From an uncultured Aquimarina sp. (GTDB taxonomy: Bacteria > Bacteroidota > Bacteroidia > Flavobacteriales > Flavobacteriaceae): a DNA stretch of 64,000 nt. The notes beneath the pieces are model-generated. The model ran no database searches and had not been told where the DNA came from. It was given only the letters and a program-made list of their open reading frames with translations. The stretch's first letter is position 1. Each line of letters opens with the position of its first letter. The stretch covers positions 1 to 64,000 of the forward strand of contig CANLMN010000016.1 in NCBI GenBank assembly GCA_947492105.1. The letters are read 5' to 3'. The position numbers and the translations under genes were made by a program. Of this stretch, positions 8,602-16,278 are shown piece by piece.

Positions 8602-8697
8602 CGGCAAGTCCTACACAACTAGCTCCTATTGAATCCTCCAGGGCGGGAACGCAGCAAAGGTAGATGGTTGTAGCAGTGTGATGTAGGTAGCTTGCCT
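8602..8697 (+). ncRNA. ffs: Signal recognition particle 4.5S RNA
   Basis: Small bacterial SRP RNA. The domain IV core is intact: CCTCCAGGGCGGGAACGCAG at 8636-8655 followed by CAAAGGTAG, which contains the GGAA-type tetraloop and the asymmetric loop bound by Ffh. The ends pair (GGCAAG at 8603-8608 with CTTGCC at 8691-8696), and CCTACA pairs with TGTAGG. A run of seven T residues follows and forms the terminator. It works with Ffh in cotranslational membrane targeting. Confidence 0.93.
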
Positions 8698-8761
8698 TTT
8701 TTTATGCCTTATAGCGAACAGATTTCTTCAAGGGTAAATACTACAATACAAAGCACATAGC

Positions 8762-9571
8762 ATGAAACAAAAAGTTATCTTGATCACTGGTGGTTCTTCT
8801 GGTTTGGGAAAATCTATTGGAATATTTCTCAAGGACAAAGGGTATATTGTTTATGGGACTAGTAGAAACCCTGAACGTTATACAGATTTTAATAGCTTTG
8901 AACTTTTGCAACTTGATGTCGCTAATATTGATAGTGTTAATACTGCTATAACGTATATAGAACAGAAGCATGGTGCTATCGATATTCTTATCAATAATGC
9001 AGGTGCTGGTATTACAGGGCCTATAGAGGAAATTCCAGAAGAAGAGATTCTTAAAAATTTTACGACAAATTACTTTGGACCAATAAATGTAAGTAAAGCA
9101 GTTATTCCAGGAATGCGTAAGCAGGGGAGTGGTCTAATTATTAATGTCACTTCTATTGCAGGATACATGGGATTGCCTTATCGCGGAATCTATAGTGCGT
9201 CAAAAGCTGCATTAAGTATAACGACAGAAGCTTGGAGGATGGAGCTCAAAGATTTTGGAATTCAGATGACCAATGTGGCACCCGGTGATTTTGCTACGAA
9301 TATTGCAGCAGGGCGGTATCATGCGCCTGTAGTCAAAGACTCTCCCTATGCTGCTCCGTATAGTAGAACATTAGAACAGATGGATGCACATGTAGATTCT
9401 GGAGAAGATCCATTATTGATGGCAAAAGCTATTTTTGAAGTGATCGAGACATCAAAACCAAAAGTAGATTATCGTATAGGTGCTTTTTTACAGAAGTTCT
9501 CAATTACATTAAAAAAAATACTTCCTAGTCGATTGTATGAAAAAATGTTACTAAATCATTATAAATTGTAG
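8762..9571 (+). CDS. Classical short-chain dehydrogenase/reductase
   Basis: NAD(P)-dependent oxidoreductase of 269 residues. The cofactor loop is TGGSSGLG (residues 9-16), followed by NNAG and the catalytic YSASK with upstream serine in VTSIAGYMG. An Arg near the end of strand 2 (GTSRNPERY) hints at NADP preference. Classical SDRs of this length act on many alcohols and ketones; the substrate cannot be read here. The C-terminal tail (LQKFSITLKKILPSRLYEKM) resembles that of SDRs acting on lipid-like substrates, which is only suggestive. It begins 64 bp after the SRP RNA. Confidence 0.85.
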   Translation: MKQKVILITGGSSGLGKSIGIFLKDKGYIVYGTSRNPERYTDFNSFELLQLDVANIDSVNTAITYIEQKHGAIDILINNAGAGITGPIEEIPEEEILKNFTTNYFGPINVSKAVIPGMRKQGSGLIINVTSIAGYMGLPYRGIYSASKAALSITTEAWRMELKDFGIQMTNVAPGDFATNIAAGRYHAPVVKDSPYAAPYSRTLEQMDAHVDSGEDPLLMAKAIFEVIETSKPKVDYRIGAFLQKFSITLKKILPSRLYEKMLLNHYKL

Positions 9572-9702
9572 TAACCAGCGGGTCGTACGCACATTATTTT
9601 TTATCTTCGCAGCCGAAAACAAATGCATTTTGAAAATACTGCAATGTAGCATATTATTTTTTGAATACATTTTGGTAACAATTCACAAAATCTAAGTTTA
9701 TT

Positions 9703-10359
9703 ATGAAATTTTTTATTGACACAGCAAACCTTGATGATATCAAAGAAGCTCAAGATCTAGGAGTACTTGACGGTGTAACCACAAATCCATCATTGATGGC
9801 TAAAGAAGGGATTACCGGACAGGAGAATATTATCAATCATTACAAAAAGATTTGTGATATTGTAACAGGTGATGTAAGTGCTGAGGTTATTTCTACAGAT
9901 TATGAAACTATAATTAAAGAAGGTGAGGCTTTGGCGAAGTTACACGAACAAATCGTTGTAAAAGTACCAATGATTAAAGATGGTGTAAAAGCGATTAAAT
10001 ATTTTAGTGACAAAGGAATCAGAACAAACTGTACACTTGTGTTTTCTGCAGGTCAAGCTCTTTTGGCAGCAAAGGCTGGGGCTACTTATGTTTCTCCATT
10101 TATTGGACGTTTGGATGATATTTCTACAGATGGACTTAATTTGATAGAAGAGATTAGATTGATCTATGATAATTATGGTTTCGAAACGCAAATTTTGGCA
10201 GCATCTGTACGTCATACAATGCATGTTTTACATTGTGCAAAAATTGGATCAGACGTGATGACAGGTCCGTTATCATCTATCGAAGGTTTACTGAAACACC
10301 CACTTACTGATAGTGGTTTGGCAAAGTTCCTTGAAGATTATAAAAAAGGGAATGGGTAA
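9703..10359 (+). CDS. fsa: Fructose-6-phosphate aldolase / small transaldolase
   Basis: Class I aldolase of 218 residues of the short transaldolase family (TalC/FSA). [16 protein letters not shown] opens the barrel, TTNPSL marks strand 2, VVKVPM holds the Schiff-base lysine, and [11 protein letters not shown] and GRLDDIS are family blocks. It belongs to the non-oxidative pentose phosphate pathway or sugar-phosphate aldol chemistry. Short members include true transaldolases as well as fructose-6-phosphate aldolases, so the symbol is provisional. A strong terminator follows at 10552, with repeat element A3 between. Confidence 0.85.
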   Translation: MKFFIDTANLDDIKEAQDLGVLDGVTTNPSLMAKEGITGQENIINHYKKICDIVTGDVSAEVISTDYETIIKEGEALAKLHEQIVVKVPMIKDGVKAIKYFSDKGIRTNCTLVFSAGQALLAAKAGATYVSPFIGRLDDISTDGLNLIEEIRLIYDNYGFETQILAASVRHTMHVLHCAKIGSDVMTGPLSSIEGLLKHPLTDSGLAKFLEDYKKGNG

Positions 10360-10373
10360 ATAATAGGCTCTTG

Positions 10374-10532
10374 TACTATTTTAGGTATATAATTCGTATT
10401 CATGACACTGTTTTTGATACAATAACACCGTGATTCTAAAGTATAGCCTGTACTATGAAATATAGGAATAAGGCATTTAGATGAAAAAGATCAAGTCGGT
10501 GTGTGGTATTATTATATAGTTGATTTGGTGCT
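10374..10532 (+). repeat. Family A dispersed element (A3)
   Basis: Begins TACTATTTTAGGTATATAAT 15 bp after the fsa stop codon, carries CATGACACTG, ACACCGTGATTCTA, TATAGCCTGTACTATG and AGGCATTTAGATG, and ends near TATATAGTTGATTTGGTG. The same block order as A1, A4 and A5 is kept, with more scattered changes. Confidence 0.72.
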
Positions 10533-10551
10533 AACTAGAGATTATAGTATC

Positions 10552-10593
10552 AAAACGTCCATAATTCTCTCAAAGAATTATGGACGTTTTTTT
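10552..10593 (+). terminator. Strong terminator downstream of fsa
   Basis: AAAACGTCCATAATTCT (10552-10568) and AGAATTATGGACGTTTT (10574-10590) form a 17-bp perfect stem with a five-base loop, followed by more T residues. It lies 193 bp after the fsa stop, so the whole A3 element would be in the fsa 3' untranslated region. Confidence 0.8.
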
Positions 10594-10608
10594 GATATAA
10601 AATAGTTG

Positions 10609-10775
10609 TAATACCAGTTAAGATATAATTGTAGGCTAAAATAATTGAACTATTTTTCTCTAGTTTGAGCTATAAACTTCAAGCATAGCCATAGCTACGA
10701 TTTAATTTTTTAGGGAAAAAAATAGTAGAAAAAGAACCGAATTATTAGCCTGTAATTATTTGTTTTATTGATACC
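10609..10775 (+). repeat. Family B dispersed element (B1)
   Basis: About 165 bp. The left end reads ATACCAGTTAAG then TAATTGTAGGCTAA; the right end reads TTAGCCTGTAATTA then TTGATACC, an imperfect inverted copy. The middle holds AAGCATAGCCATAGCTACG. A chance minus-strand frame inside it (FFFYYFF peptide) recurs in copy B3, which shows it is repeat sequence, not a gene. Confidence 0.75.
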
Positions 10776-10992
10776 AGAGCAAATAATGAGACTTGTTGTG
10801 CTACTAATGGTGTTTTTTTTGAAATAATAATGTAGAGATCTTTGTTTAAAAACAATAAAAACATGAGATGTGTCCGTAGGAAAACACTTAAACATAGCTT
10901 GTTTTGTGATTTAAGATTTGATTTTGATATAATTTACTTATTTTCAATAAATTAATTAAGGTCAAATAAAACATAAATTAATATGAAAAAGG

Positions 10993-11023
10993 TTTGGATG
11001 CTAGGATTTTAATACTAAATTTG
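10993..11023 (+). promoter_or_regulatory. Promoter of the cold-shock gene
   Basis: TTTG at 10993-10996, a 19-bp spacer and TAAATTTG at 11016-11023 match the Bacteroidota consensus exactly. The transcript would start near 11030, giving a leader of only about 20 bases before the ATG at 11052. Confidence 0.75.
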
Positions 11024-11051
11024 TCACTTATAATTTATTTAATACATTACA

Positions 11052-11246
11052 ATGAACAAAGGAACAGTAAAATTCTTCAACGACTCAAAAGGATTTGGAT
11101 TTATTACAGAAGAAGAATCAAACAAAGAACATTTCGTACACATCTCGGGTCTAATTGACGAGGTACGTGAAGGTGATGTTGTAGAATTTGACCTACAAGA
11201 AGGAAGAAAAGGATTGAATGCGGTAAATGTCAAGGTAATTGACTAA
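11052..11246 (+). CDS. cspA: Cold-shock domain protein
   Basis: Single cold-shock domain of 64 residues that binds single-stranded RNA or DNA and acts as an RNA chaperone. It begins MNKGTVKFFNDSKGFGFI with RNP1 (KGFGFI) and has RNP2 (FVHIS) at about 30-34. Length and motifs are standard for CspA-type proteins. It is a single gene with its own promoter (10993-11023) and terminator (11274-11300). The leader is short, unlike the long thermosensing leader of E. coli cspA. Confidence 0.95.
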   Translation: MNKGTVKFFNDSKGFGFITEEESNKEHFVHISGLIDEVREGDVVEFDLQEGRKGLNAVNVKVID

Positions 11247-11273
11247 TTACAGTTTTATTTTTTGAAAAACTGA

Positions 11274-11300
11274 GCTCGTCAATTTTAGGCGGGCTTTTTT
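11274..11300 (+). terminator. Terminator of the cold-shock gene
   Basis: GCTCGTC (11274-11280) pairs with GGCGGGC (11288-11294) through a seven-base loop, two pairs being G-U, followed by six T residues. It is 27 bp after the stop codon. Confidence 0.75.
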
Positions 11301-11670
11301 ATTGCAGTATTTTAAAAATGATGAATGGTATGACTGATATGATGTTGTTTTGAATGTCAGTTTGTGGTACTAGGTAGAATAGAATTTTGTAGGAGCTATG
11401 GAGGTGTATGGATAAGCTAACTTGGGTGAAAAATACTTTTGAATAGTATTAAAATTAAATAAATACCATAAGGTGGCAATAGGTTTTCCAAAATATCATG
11501 CATCGGTAAATCTATTATAAATTAGGTTTTTACAAATTTTATCTTGATATTACTGTCAGAAGATGGTACGGATATTATAGATGCTAAACATTTATGTGTA
11601 TCTTCGGCGGATATTAATCGCAGAGTGCTGCTGACATGCGGCATATAATATAGGTGTTTTGATACACCAA
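11301..11670. other. Intergenic region without recognised features
   Basis: AT-rich stretch between the cold-shock terminator and the small gene at 11671. I see no repeat element, RNA gene or open frame, and no clean promoter match. Confidence 0.5.
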
Positions 11671-11934
11671 ATGAATAGTAAAATTACAAAATTATATAAA
11701 GTAAGTAGGCCTATGGATATTCTAGAAAAGGCTCTGGAATTTGAACAACGTAAAACATCGTTCAAAACAACAAATGAACGGATTATAGCCACCAGAGAAG
11801 CAAAAGAATTAATTTTGAGTCTCAATGAGATTTACAAAAAGGATAAAGATGTAGAAGTGATGGATTTGATGAAGCGTCTTACAGCAATCAAGCAAAAAAT
11901 CGAGAAACGTCTTAAAGGAAGACAGACGACATAA
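11671..11934 (+). CDS. Small uncharacterised helical protein
   Basis: Protein of 87 residues that I do not recognise. It is rich in Lys and Glu and looks entirely alpha-helical (ILEKALEFEQRKTSF, AKELILSLNEIYKKD, LMKRLTAIKQKIEKRLKG), ending in a basic tail, with no signal peptide or membrane segment. I chose the ATG at 11671; the frame also opens four codons earlier at a TTG. It is convergent with the HAD gene, ending 15 bp from its stop. A cytosolic helper or nucleic-acid-associated protein is possible but unsupported. Confidence 0.6.
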   Translation: MNSKITKLYKVSRPMDILEKALEFEQRKTSFKTTNERIIATREAKELILSLNEIYKKDKDVEVMDLMKRLTAIKQKIEKRLKGRQTT

Positions 11935-11949
11935 CCATAACAACGAGTT

Positions 11950-12606
11950 TTATCCAAATAGAGCATTATGCGCTTCTAGCAATGTAGGAAAGCTGTAGGC
12001 GCAGCCAGCAGCTTTTAGTACATGTTCTTGATGTTGTGTTTGAATACCAACAGGGATCATTCCTGCTTTTTTTACAGCTGTTATCCCAGTAATACTGTCT
12101 TCAAATACGATTATAGTACCAAAATCACTTTCAGAAATCCCCAATGCACTTGCAAGCATTTGATAGGGCTCAGGATTTGGTTTCGGTAATTTGTAGTCCT
12201 CTACACCAAAAAATATCGAAAAGTCTAATCCCAATTGTTGAATACTATTGGCAATGAATTTTTTGGTGGCGTTACTAGCGATGCCATAAGGTATTGATTG
12301 TTCTTGTAAAGAACAAGTTAATTCATTGACACCTGGTAACAATTTGGGAGGTGTCGTACTGGTATGTAATAAAGTAGCCTTGGTGTCAAAAAGTAAAGGT
12401 GCTTTTTCTTTTTTTCCAATAGCATCACAAAAATAAGCTGCAATTTCCATAGGAGATTTGCCAGCATGTGTTTTTTTGGGAAATGGAAGGATTTCTTCTT
12501 GGAACAGCTCAAAAAATGCCCGTTTCCAAGCTCCGTAGTGTGCTTCAAAACTATCTACGACAACACCGTCAAAATCGAATAAAAAAGCTTTTGGTTGTTG
12601 TATCAT
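11950..12606 (-). CDS. HAD-superfamily phosphatase, beta-phosphoglucomutase-like
   Basis: Cytosolic Mg-dependent hydrolase of 218 residues. Motif I is DFDGVVVDS (nucleophile Asp11, acid/base Asp13), motif II lies in GIASNATKKF, motif III in KLPKPNPEPY and motif IV in VFEDSITGI. A four-helix C1 cap lies between residues 18 and 85. This architecture fits sugar-phosphate phosphatases or phosphoglucomutases. The start codon overlaps the stop of the upstream oxidase gene (ATGA), so the two are probably translationally coupled, suggesting a joint role in sugar or polyol metabolism. Confidence 0.85.
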   Translation of the reverse strand: MIQQPKAFLFDFDGVVVDSFEAHYGAWKRAFFELFQEEILPFPKKTHAGKSPMEIAAYFCDAIGKKEKAPLLFDTKATLLHTSTTPPKLLPGVNELTCSLQEQSIPYGIASNATKKFIANSIQQLGLDFSIFFGVEDYKLPKPNPEPYQMLASALGISESDFGTIIVFEDSITGITAVKKAGMIPVGIQTQHQEHVLKAAGCAYSFPTLLEAHNALFG

Positions 12607-13937
12607 CCTTCGTTAAAGAGTTTAGTTAGATAATTGTTTAAAAATTTGTTTGTAGGATCCATTTTCTGACGCAAATTTTTGAAGTCATTCCATTTGGGAT
12701 AAAGCTTATTCATTTCTTGATCTTTTGCTTTAAAACGTTTGGCCCAATGTGGTCTGCCACCGTATTTGAGGAATATGCGTTCAATCGTATGAAAGGCCTC
12801 GTAACTATCTGCTGTAGCAGCATTTCTGGACACACACCCCATGGTTACTGTATCTTGCCCATATGCATAGCTTAACCACGAGTTGTCTTTATAAATAAAA
12901 CGAATATCCATAGGAATATGAATAAACGCATTATTGTTCCAGCTGTTAATTTCTTTTTTTAATTCCTCAAAGACTTGAGGGAATTTATCTAATGCAATGG
13001 TCCACTCAGCAAGTTCTAGGGTAGAACCTCTTGATTTGGTTACGGTAGCTTGATATAGATTTCCTTTGTGTTCTTTTTTACTTCTAAAAAATGCCTGATA
13101 CAAGATATTATTCGCCAAATAGGTAATCCAAGGTAATCGATGGCTGTATTTATAGAGTATTTTTGAGGCAGTTCTACGGTGTTTGAGATATTTGGGACCC
13201 AAATTTTCATTGATAGGAGTATTTTCAGATATTTTTTTACCCTTAATAACATATCCCATCCCCGTATGAGGTAACCATAAAATACGCAGAAAATCATAGT
13301 GTTTCAAATCTTTTTTGATGCTCGATAACCAAACATGATCTTTTTCTGGAGCTTCTTTCAGGTGTAAGGTGTAGGCTTCTTCACATTGTATGGTGACTAC
13401 AGAAATGATACCTAATACACCAATAGATACTCGTAAAGCATCTAATAATTCAGAGCCTTCTTGAACTACAGTGATTTGACCATCAGCTGTTACAAGTCGA
13501 CATGCTGTTACATAATCAGCAAGTATTTTTCCAGATGTACCGTGTGTTCCTGTAGCCAGTGCGCCTCCTAGTGTTACGGTATTGATATCTGGTAAACAGG
13601 GGATACACCAACCTTTTTCTTCTATAGCTTCTAGGAGATCTTTGAGCTTGATCCCAGCTTGTACGGTAATCTGGCGTTTGTGATCTTCATAGTTTAGAAT
13701 TTTATTATATTGATTAAGATCGATGAGCGTTGATACTCCGGCACAGATATCCGCAGAGGATTGCTTATTGCCATAGAAACGAACTTTATCCGAATCTTTA
13801 ACGACTCTTTGTAGTTCTTCTTCTGTAGTGACAATGGTTAGGTTCTTGTACGGATGTTGGATGTTTCCATTCCAGCTAGTCCAAACGGTTTCTTTTTCTT
13901 CTAACATGTATGTTATAAAACATTTTTTTATATTCAT
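12603..13937 (-). CDS. FAD-linked sugar-1,4-lactone / polyol oxidase
   Basis: Flavoenzyme of the gulonolactone/arabinonolactone oxidase type. The PCMH FAD-binding domain covers about the first 180 residues, with RFYGNKQSSADIC, AGIKLKDLLEAIEEKGW and the TLGGALATGTHGT loop that holds the flavin. The C-terminal ALO domain ends in GRPHWAKRF, the HWxK motif near the active site. ATGs at 13937 and 13907 are both possible starts; the second would give about 434 residues and begins nearer the conserved WTSWNGN. It is coupled to a HAD phosphatase gene downstream. The actual substrate is unknown. Confidence 0.85.
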   Translation of the reverse strand: MNIKKCFITYMLEEKETVWTSWNGNIQHPYKNLTIVTTEEELQRVVKDSDKVRFYGNKQSSADICAGVSTLIDLNQYNKILNYEDHKRQITVQAGIKLKDLLEAIEEKGWCIPCLPDINTVTLGGALATGTHGTSGKILADYVTACRLVTADGQITVVQEGSELLDALRVSIGVLGIISVVTIQCEEAYTLHLKEAPEKDHVWLSSIKKDLKHYDFLRILWLPHTGMGYVIKGKKISENTPINENLGPKYLKHRRTASKILYKYSHRLPWITYLANNILYQAFFRSKKEHKGNLYQATVTKSRGSTLELAEWTIALDKFPQVFEELKKEINSWNNNAFIHIPMDIRFIYKDNSWLSYAYGQDTVTMGCVSRNAATADSYEAFHTIERIFLKYGGRPHWAKRFKAKDQEMNKLYPKWNDFKNLRQKMDPTNKFLNNYLTKLFNEG

Positions 13938-14421
13938 TAGCCTAAAAAACAATTACCGCAAGGGAGATAATTCTCCTCTTATTTAAGTCAAAAAATGGCG
14001 CATTTTCTATGGACGACTTATATCAATTCAGTAAAACTAAAATTGATTGTAGCTGTTATTTAGTAATACAAATTTACGTATGATTTTTGTAAAGTTGTTG
14101 TCATCGATCATTTTGTTAAGCAAAAAATAACATTAGCAGTATTTGGTGCTTTAAATGCCATTGTGGTAGCAAACAGGGCTAAAAAATAACATATTGATAA
14201 GCAGAATGATATTAATGAATAATTATCAATGGTGGTTGCTCTGTATAAATCTTGATATCATAGGTAATACCAATATCAAAAAATAAGTCGTAGGGTTTGC
14301 TTGTTTTTTGATGTTGGTATTACAAGTAAGAAGCACAGAGGACTAACGAACCCAAATCCTACTGGCTATAATGGTCTTATCGTTTGAAAACATCATTTTT
14401 CTTTTTTGGAATAGTATTAGT
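13938..14421. other. Intergenic region with a foldback repeat
   Basis: About 480 bp between two minus-strand units. The only structure is the foldback at 14264-14323, listed separately. The rest is AT-rich, holds the promoter of the oxidase gene by position, and has no open frame I would call. Confidence 0.5.
14264..14323. repeat. 60-bp foldback with GTAATACC ends
   Basis: GTAATACCAATATCAAA at 14264-14280 and its continuation pair with the inverted arm ending TTGGTATTAC at 14323. The 24-bp arms differ at only two places, both G-U compatible, around a 12-base loop. The AATACC ends recall the termini of families A, B and C, but the interior is different. It may be a short relative of those elements or a terminator for the Rid gene unit. 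Confidence 0.7.
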
Positions 14422-14814
14422 TTATGTTGTTTTTTGAGTTATCCGAGCGGTAACCTGTATCTCTATTTTCATTTTGGGATCAGCTAGTCCAGCAGAGAAC
14501 ATAGTGGCTGCAGGTCTTATATCTCCAAAATACGTTCGTAAAACAGGCCAACATTTTTCGAACTCCGTTGCATCAGGAAGAATATATGTGACTCGTACAA
14601 CATCACGCATTTGGGCATGAGCCTGCCTAAGTGCCGAAGCGATATTTTCTAAACATTGTTTTGTTTGCTGGACAATATCATCATCGATAGTCATTGTTTC
14701 ATAATGATAACCAGTAGTTCCTGAAACAAATACCCAATCACCATCAACAACGGCTCTAGAATATCCTATGTGCTTTTCAAATTCTGAATTCGAACTGATT
14801 AGTTTTTTAGTCAT
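14422..14814 (-). CDS. Rid-family (YjgF/YER057c/UK114) protein lacking the usual Arg
   Basis: Protein of 130 residues with the Rid trimer fold: VDGDWVFVSGTTGY near the start, CLENIASALRQAHA in the helix, VVRVTYILPD and the C-terminal KIEIQVTARI strand. In classical RidA an Arg in the VARLP segment binds the imine or enamine acid; here that segment reads FSAGLADP with no Arg, so the protein probably belongs to a Rid subgroup without canonical deaminase activity. It lies 74 bp downstream of the asparagine-synthetase-like gene, in the same direction, and may act on that pathway's product. Confidence 0.85.
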   Translation of the reverse strand: MTKKLISSNSEFEKHIGYSRAVVDGDWVFVSGTTGYHYETMTIDDDIVQQTKQCLENIASALRQAHAQMRDVVRVTYILPDATEFEKCWPVLRTYFGDIRPAATMFSAGLADPKMKIEIQVTARITQKTT

Positions 14815-14888
14815 TTTGCAGAAAATTTGGGTTTGTTATTAAAGAATTTGTATTGTTTTTTGCGAAATAGAAAAGATGAAGACAAGGG

Positions 14889-15911
14889 TTAGCATATCTT
14901 TGATTTACGCTTCAAGTATCTTTGATCACTATTTACAATAACTTCTTTTAGTGATTGTTCTTTTTCTTTATGAATTAAATAATGTTGATCTTGATGATAG
15001 GTGTAGATAAATTCCTTTGCTATAAACTTATAGGAATTCCATTCTTTTTTTATCTTTTTATCGTGATTAAAAATAGACCATTTTTGAAATTCGTTGGATT
15101 TGAAAAAATGAAATACGTTTTTTTCTAAATCTAAATGATTTCTCTTCAATCCATGAATTAATCGCATCGATACCGTTTGCCATTTCAAAGCAAAATTGAG
15201 CCACCAAAAATAGTCATAGAGATTATAGATCTTTATAGGAGATTTTTGAATCAATGGGTCCAAATACGCTATAATCTTAGTAGTATACTTGTCAGTTCCC
15301 AATTTTCTTGAAATGATAAAATCTAGTATTTGTTCATACGAATCATAGGCATCGCCAGTGATGATAGGATATTTTAACTTATCACTACCAAATAATTGAT
15401 CACCGTGCTCTCCTGTAATAATAATATCATCAGCTTTTATAGAATCATAAATCGTTGATTCAATTAACTGATACTTTAAAGAATTCTTGATGATATCATT
15501 AAAAAAAGTAGGATACTCATCAATAGATTCTCTAGACAAGATCAAGGTTAATCTATGTAATTGATCTGTGTGTTCAAGAATTTTGAGTAGCGCAACCAAA
15601 GCAACTGTGGAGTCAATTCCTCCAGACCACAAAATTTTGATTTGACCTTTTGTTTTATGTACTATTTGGCGTGCTCTAGACAAACAAACATCATGAAAAG
15701 TAGTATCAAAATAAGTTTCTTCAGGAATCGAGTCTATAATTCCAAAATCAATACCCGAATCCAAAGTACCGGTTCTATCAATAAGAGTAGCACCAAAGAA
15801 TGTACAGCTTTTGATATATATGGGATGGACTCCTCTTTTTATCCATTGATTTCTAAAAAGTTGTTTTTTTGATAGATAGTAAGTTTGTTGTTTATAATTT
15901 GATAAAAACAT
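14889..15911 (-). CDS. Asparagine-synthetase-like ATP-dependent ligase without glutaminase domain
   Basis: Protein of about 340 residues with the PP-loop ATPase fold of the asparagine synthetase C-terminal domain. The ATP loop is KILWSGGIDSTVALVALL (about residues 92-109) and a second block, ITGEHGDQLFGSDKL, matches the GGDELFGGY region. The N-terminal glutaminase domain with its catalytic Cys1 is absent: about 90 residues of different sequence precede the loop. So the nucleophile is likely not glutamine-derived ammonia; amide, lactam, isopeptide or adenylate chemistry are options. Starts GTG 15914 or ATG 15911; it overlaps the 128-residue gene by 20 bp. Third of four genes in a tight unit. 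Confidence 0.75.
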   Translation of the reverse strand: MFLSNYKQQTYYLSKKQLFRNQWIKRGVHPIYIKSCTFFGATLIDRTGTLDSGIDFGIIDSIPEETYFDTTFHDVCLSRARQIVHKTKGQIKILWSGGIDSTVALVALLKILEHTDQLHRLTLILSRESIDEYPTFFNDIIKNSLKYQLIESTIYDSIKADDIIITGEHGDQLFGSDKLKYPIITGDAYDSYEQILDFIISRKLGTDKYTTKIIAYLDPLIQKSPIKIYNLYDYFWWLNFALKWQTVSMRLIHGLKRNHLDLEKNVFHFFKSNEFQKWSIFNHDKKIKKEWNSYKFIAKEFIYTYHQDQHYLIHKEKEQSLKEVIVNSDQRYLKRKSKIC

Positions 15912-16278
15912 CACGGGGTTGATTTTTACATATTTCTAAATAAGTATGCAACTTGTCTTCTAATTGATCTATTTTGAAATCAGAAATAGTGCTTGTAAAT
16001 AATCCAGAAAAGTTCACCATTGTATTCTTTTTTGTGATTCGGAGCAATGGAAAGCGTTTTTTGAAAATCCAAAAACCACTGCTAACAGCTTCTATTATCC
16101 ATATATTCTTTGCTTTTTTTATTCTATAAGTTACAGTATATTTTCTAATTTCTGAACCATGCTCGTAATTCACCCTTCTTTCTCTAATCAAAAAATCTCT
16201 TCTATCATTTTTGCACATTTCATTAAGTTTTAGCAGAAATTCTTGAGTAATTTTATCCATTTTTGAGTTATTAATCAT
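15892..16278 (-). CDS. Uncharacterised 128-residue protein of the cupin/ligase unit
   Basis: I do not recognise this protein. It is basic and rich in Lys, Arg and Ile, with a helical start (QEFLLKLNEMCKNDRRDF), a central beta-rich part (RKYTVTYRIKKAKNIWIIEA, FWIFKKRFPLLRI) and a helical end (DQLEDKLHTYLEICKN). There is no signal peptide or obvious metal site. Its ATG overlaps the stop of the cupin-like gene (ATGA) and its end overlaps the ligase gene, so the three are probably translated together. It might be a partner or substrate carrier for the ligase; nothing in the sequence proves that. Confidence 0.7.
   Translation of the reverse strand: MINNSKMDKITQEFLLKLNEMCKNDRRDFLIRERRVNYEHGSEIRKYTVTYRIKKAKNIWIIEAVSSGFWIFKKRFPLLRITKKNTMVNFSGLFTSTISDFKIDQLEDKLHTYLEICKNQPRDVFIKL

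Noticed and set aside
7196-10593. Repeated hairpins considered as a CRISPR-like array
   Set aside because: Spacing is irregular, the repeats are long and imperfect with inverted ends, and there are no spacers or cas genes.
10552-10593. Hairpin as a further dispersed element
   Set aside because: It has a perfect stem, short loop and T run and no ATACCA ends, so a plain terminator explains it.
10710-10895. Open frame of 61 codons on the minus strand
   Set aside because: It lies in element B1, and its peptide YRLIIRFFFYYFF recurs in the frame at 62817-63062 inside element B3. The likeness comes from the repeat DNA and not from a protein family.
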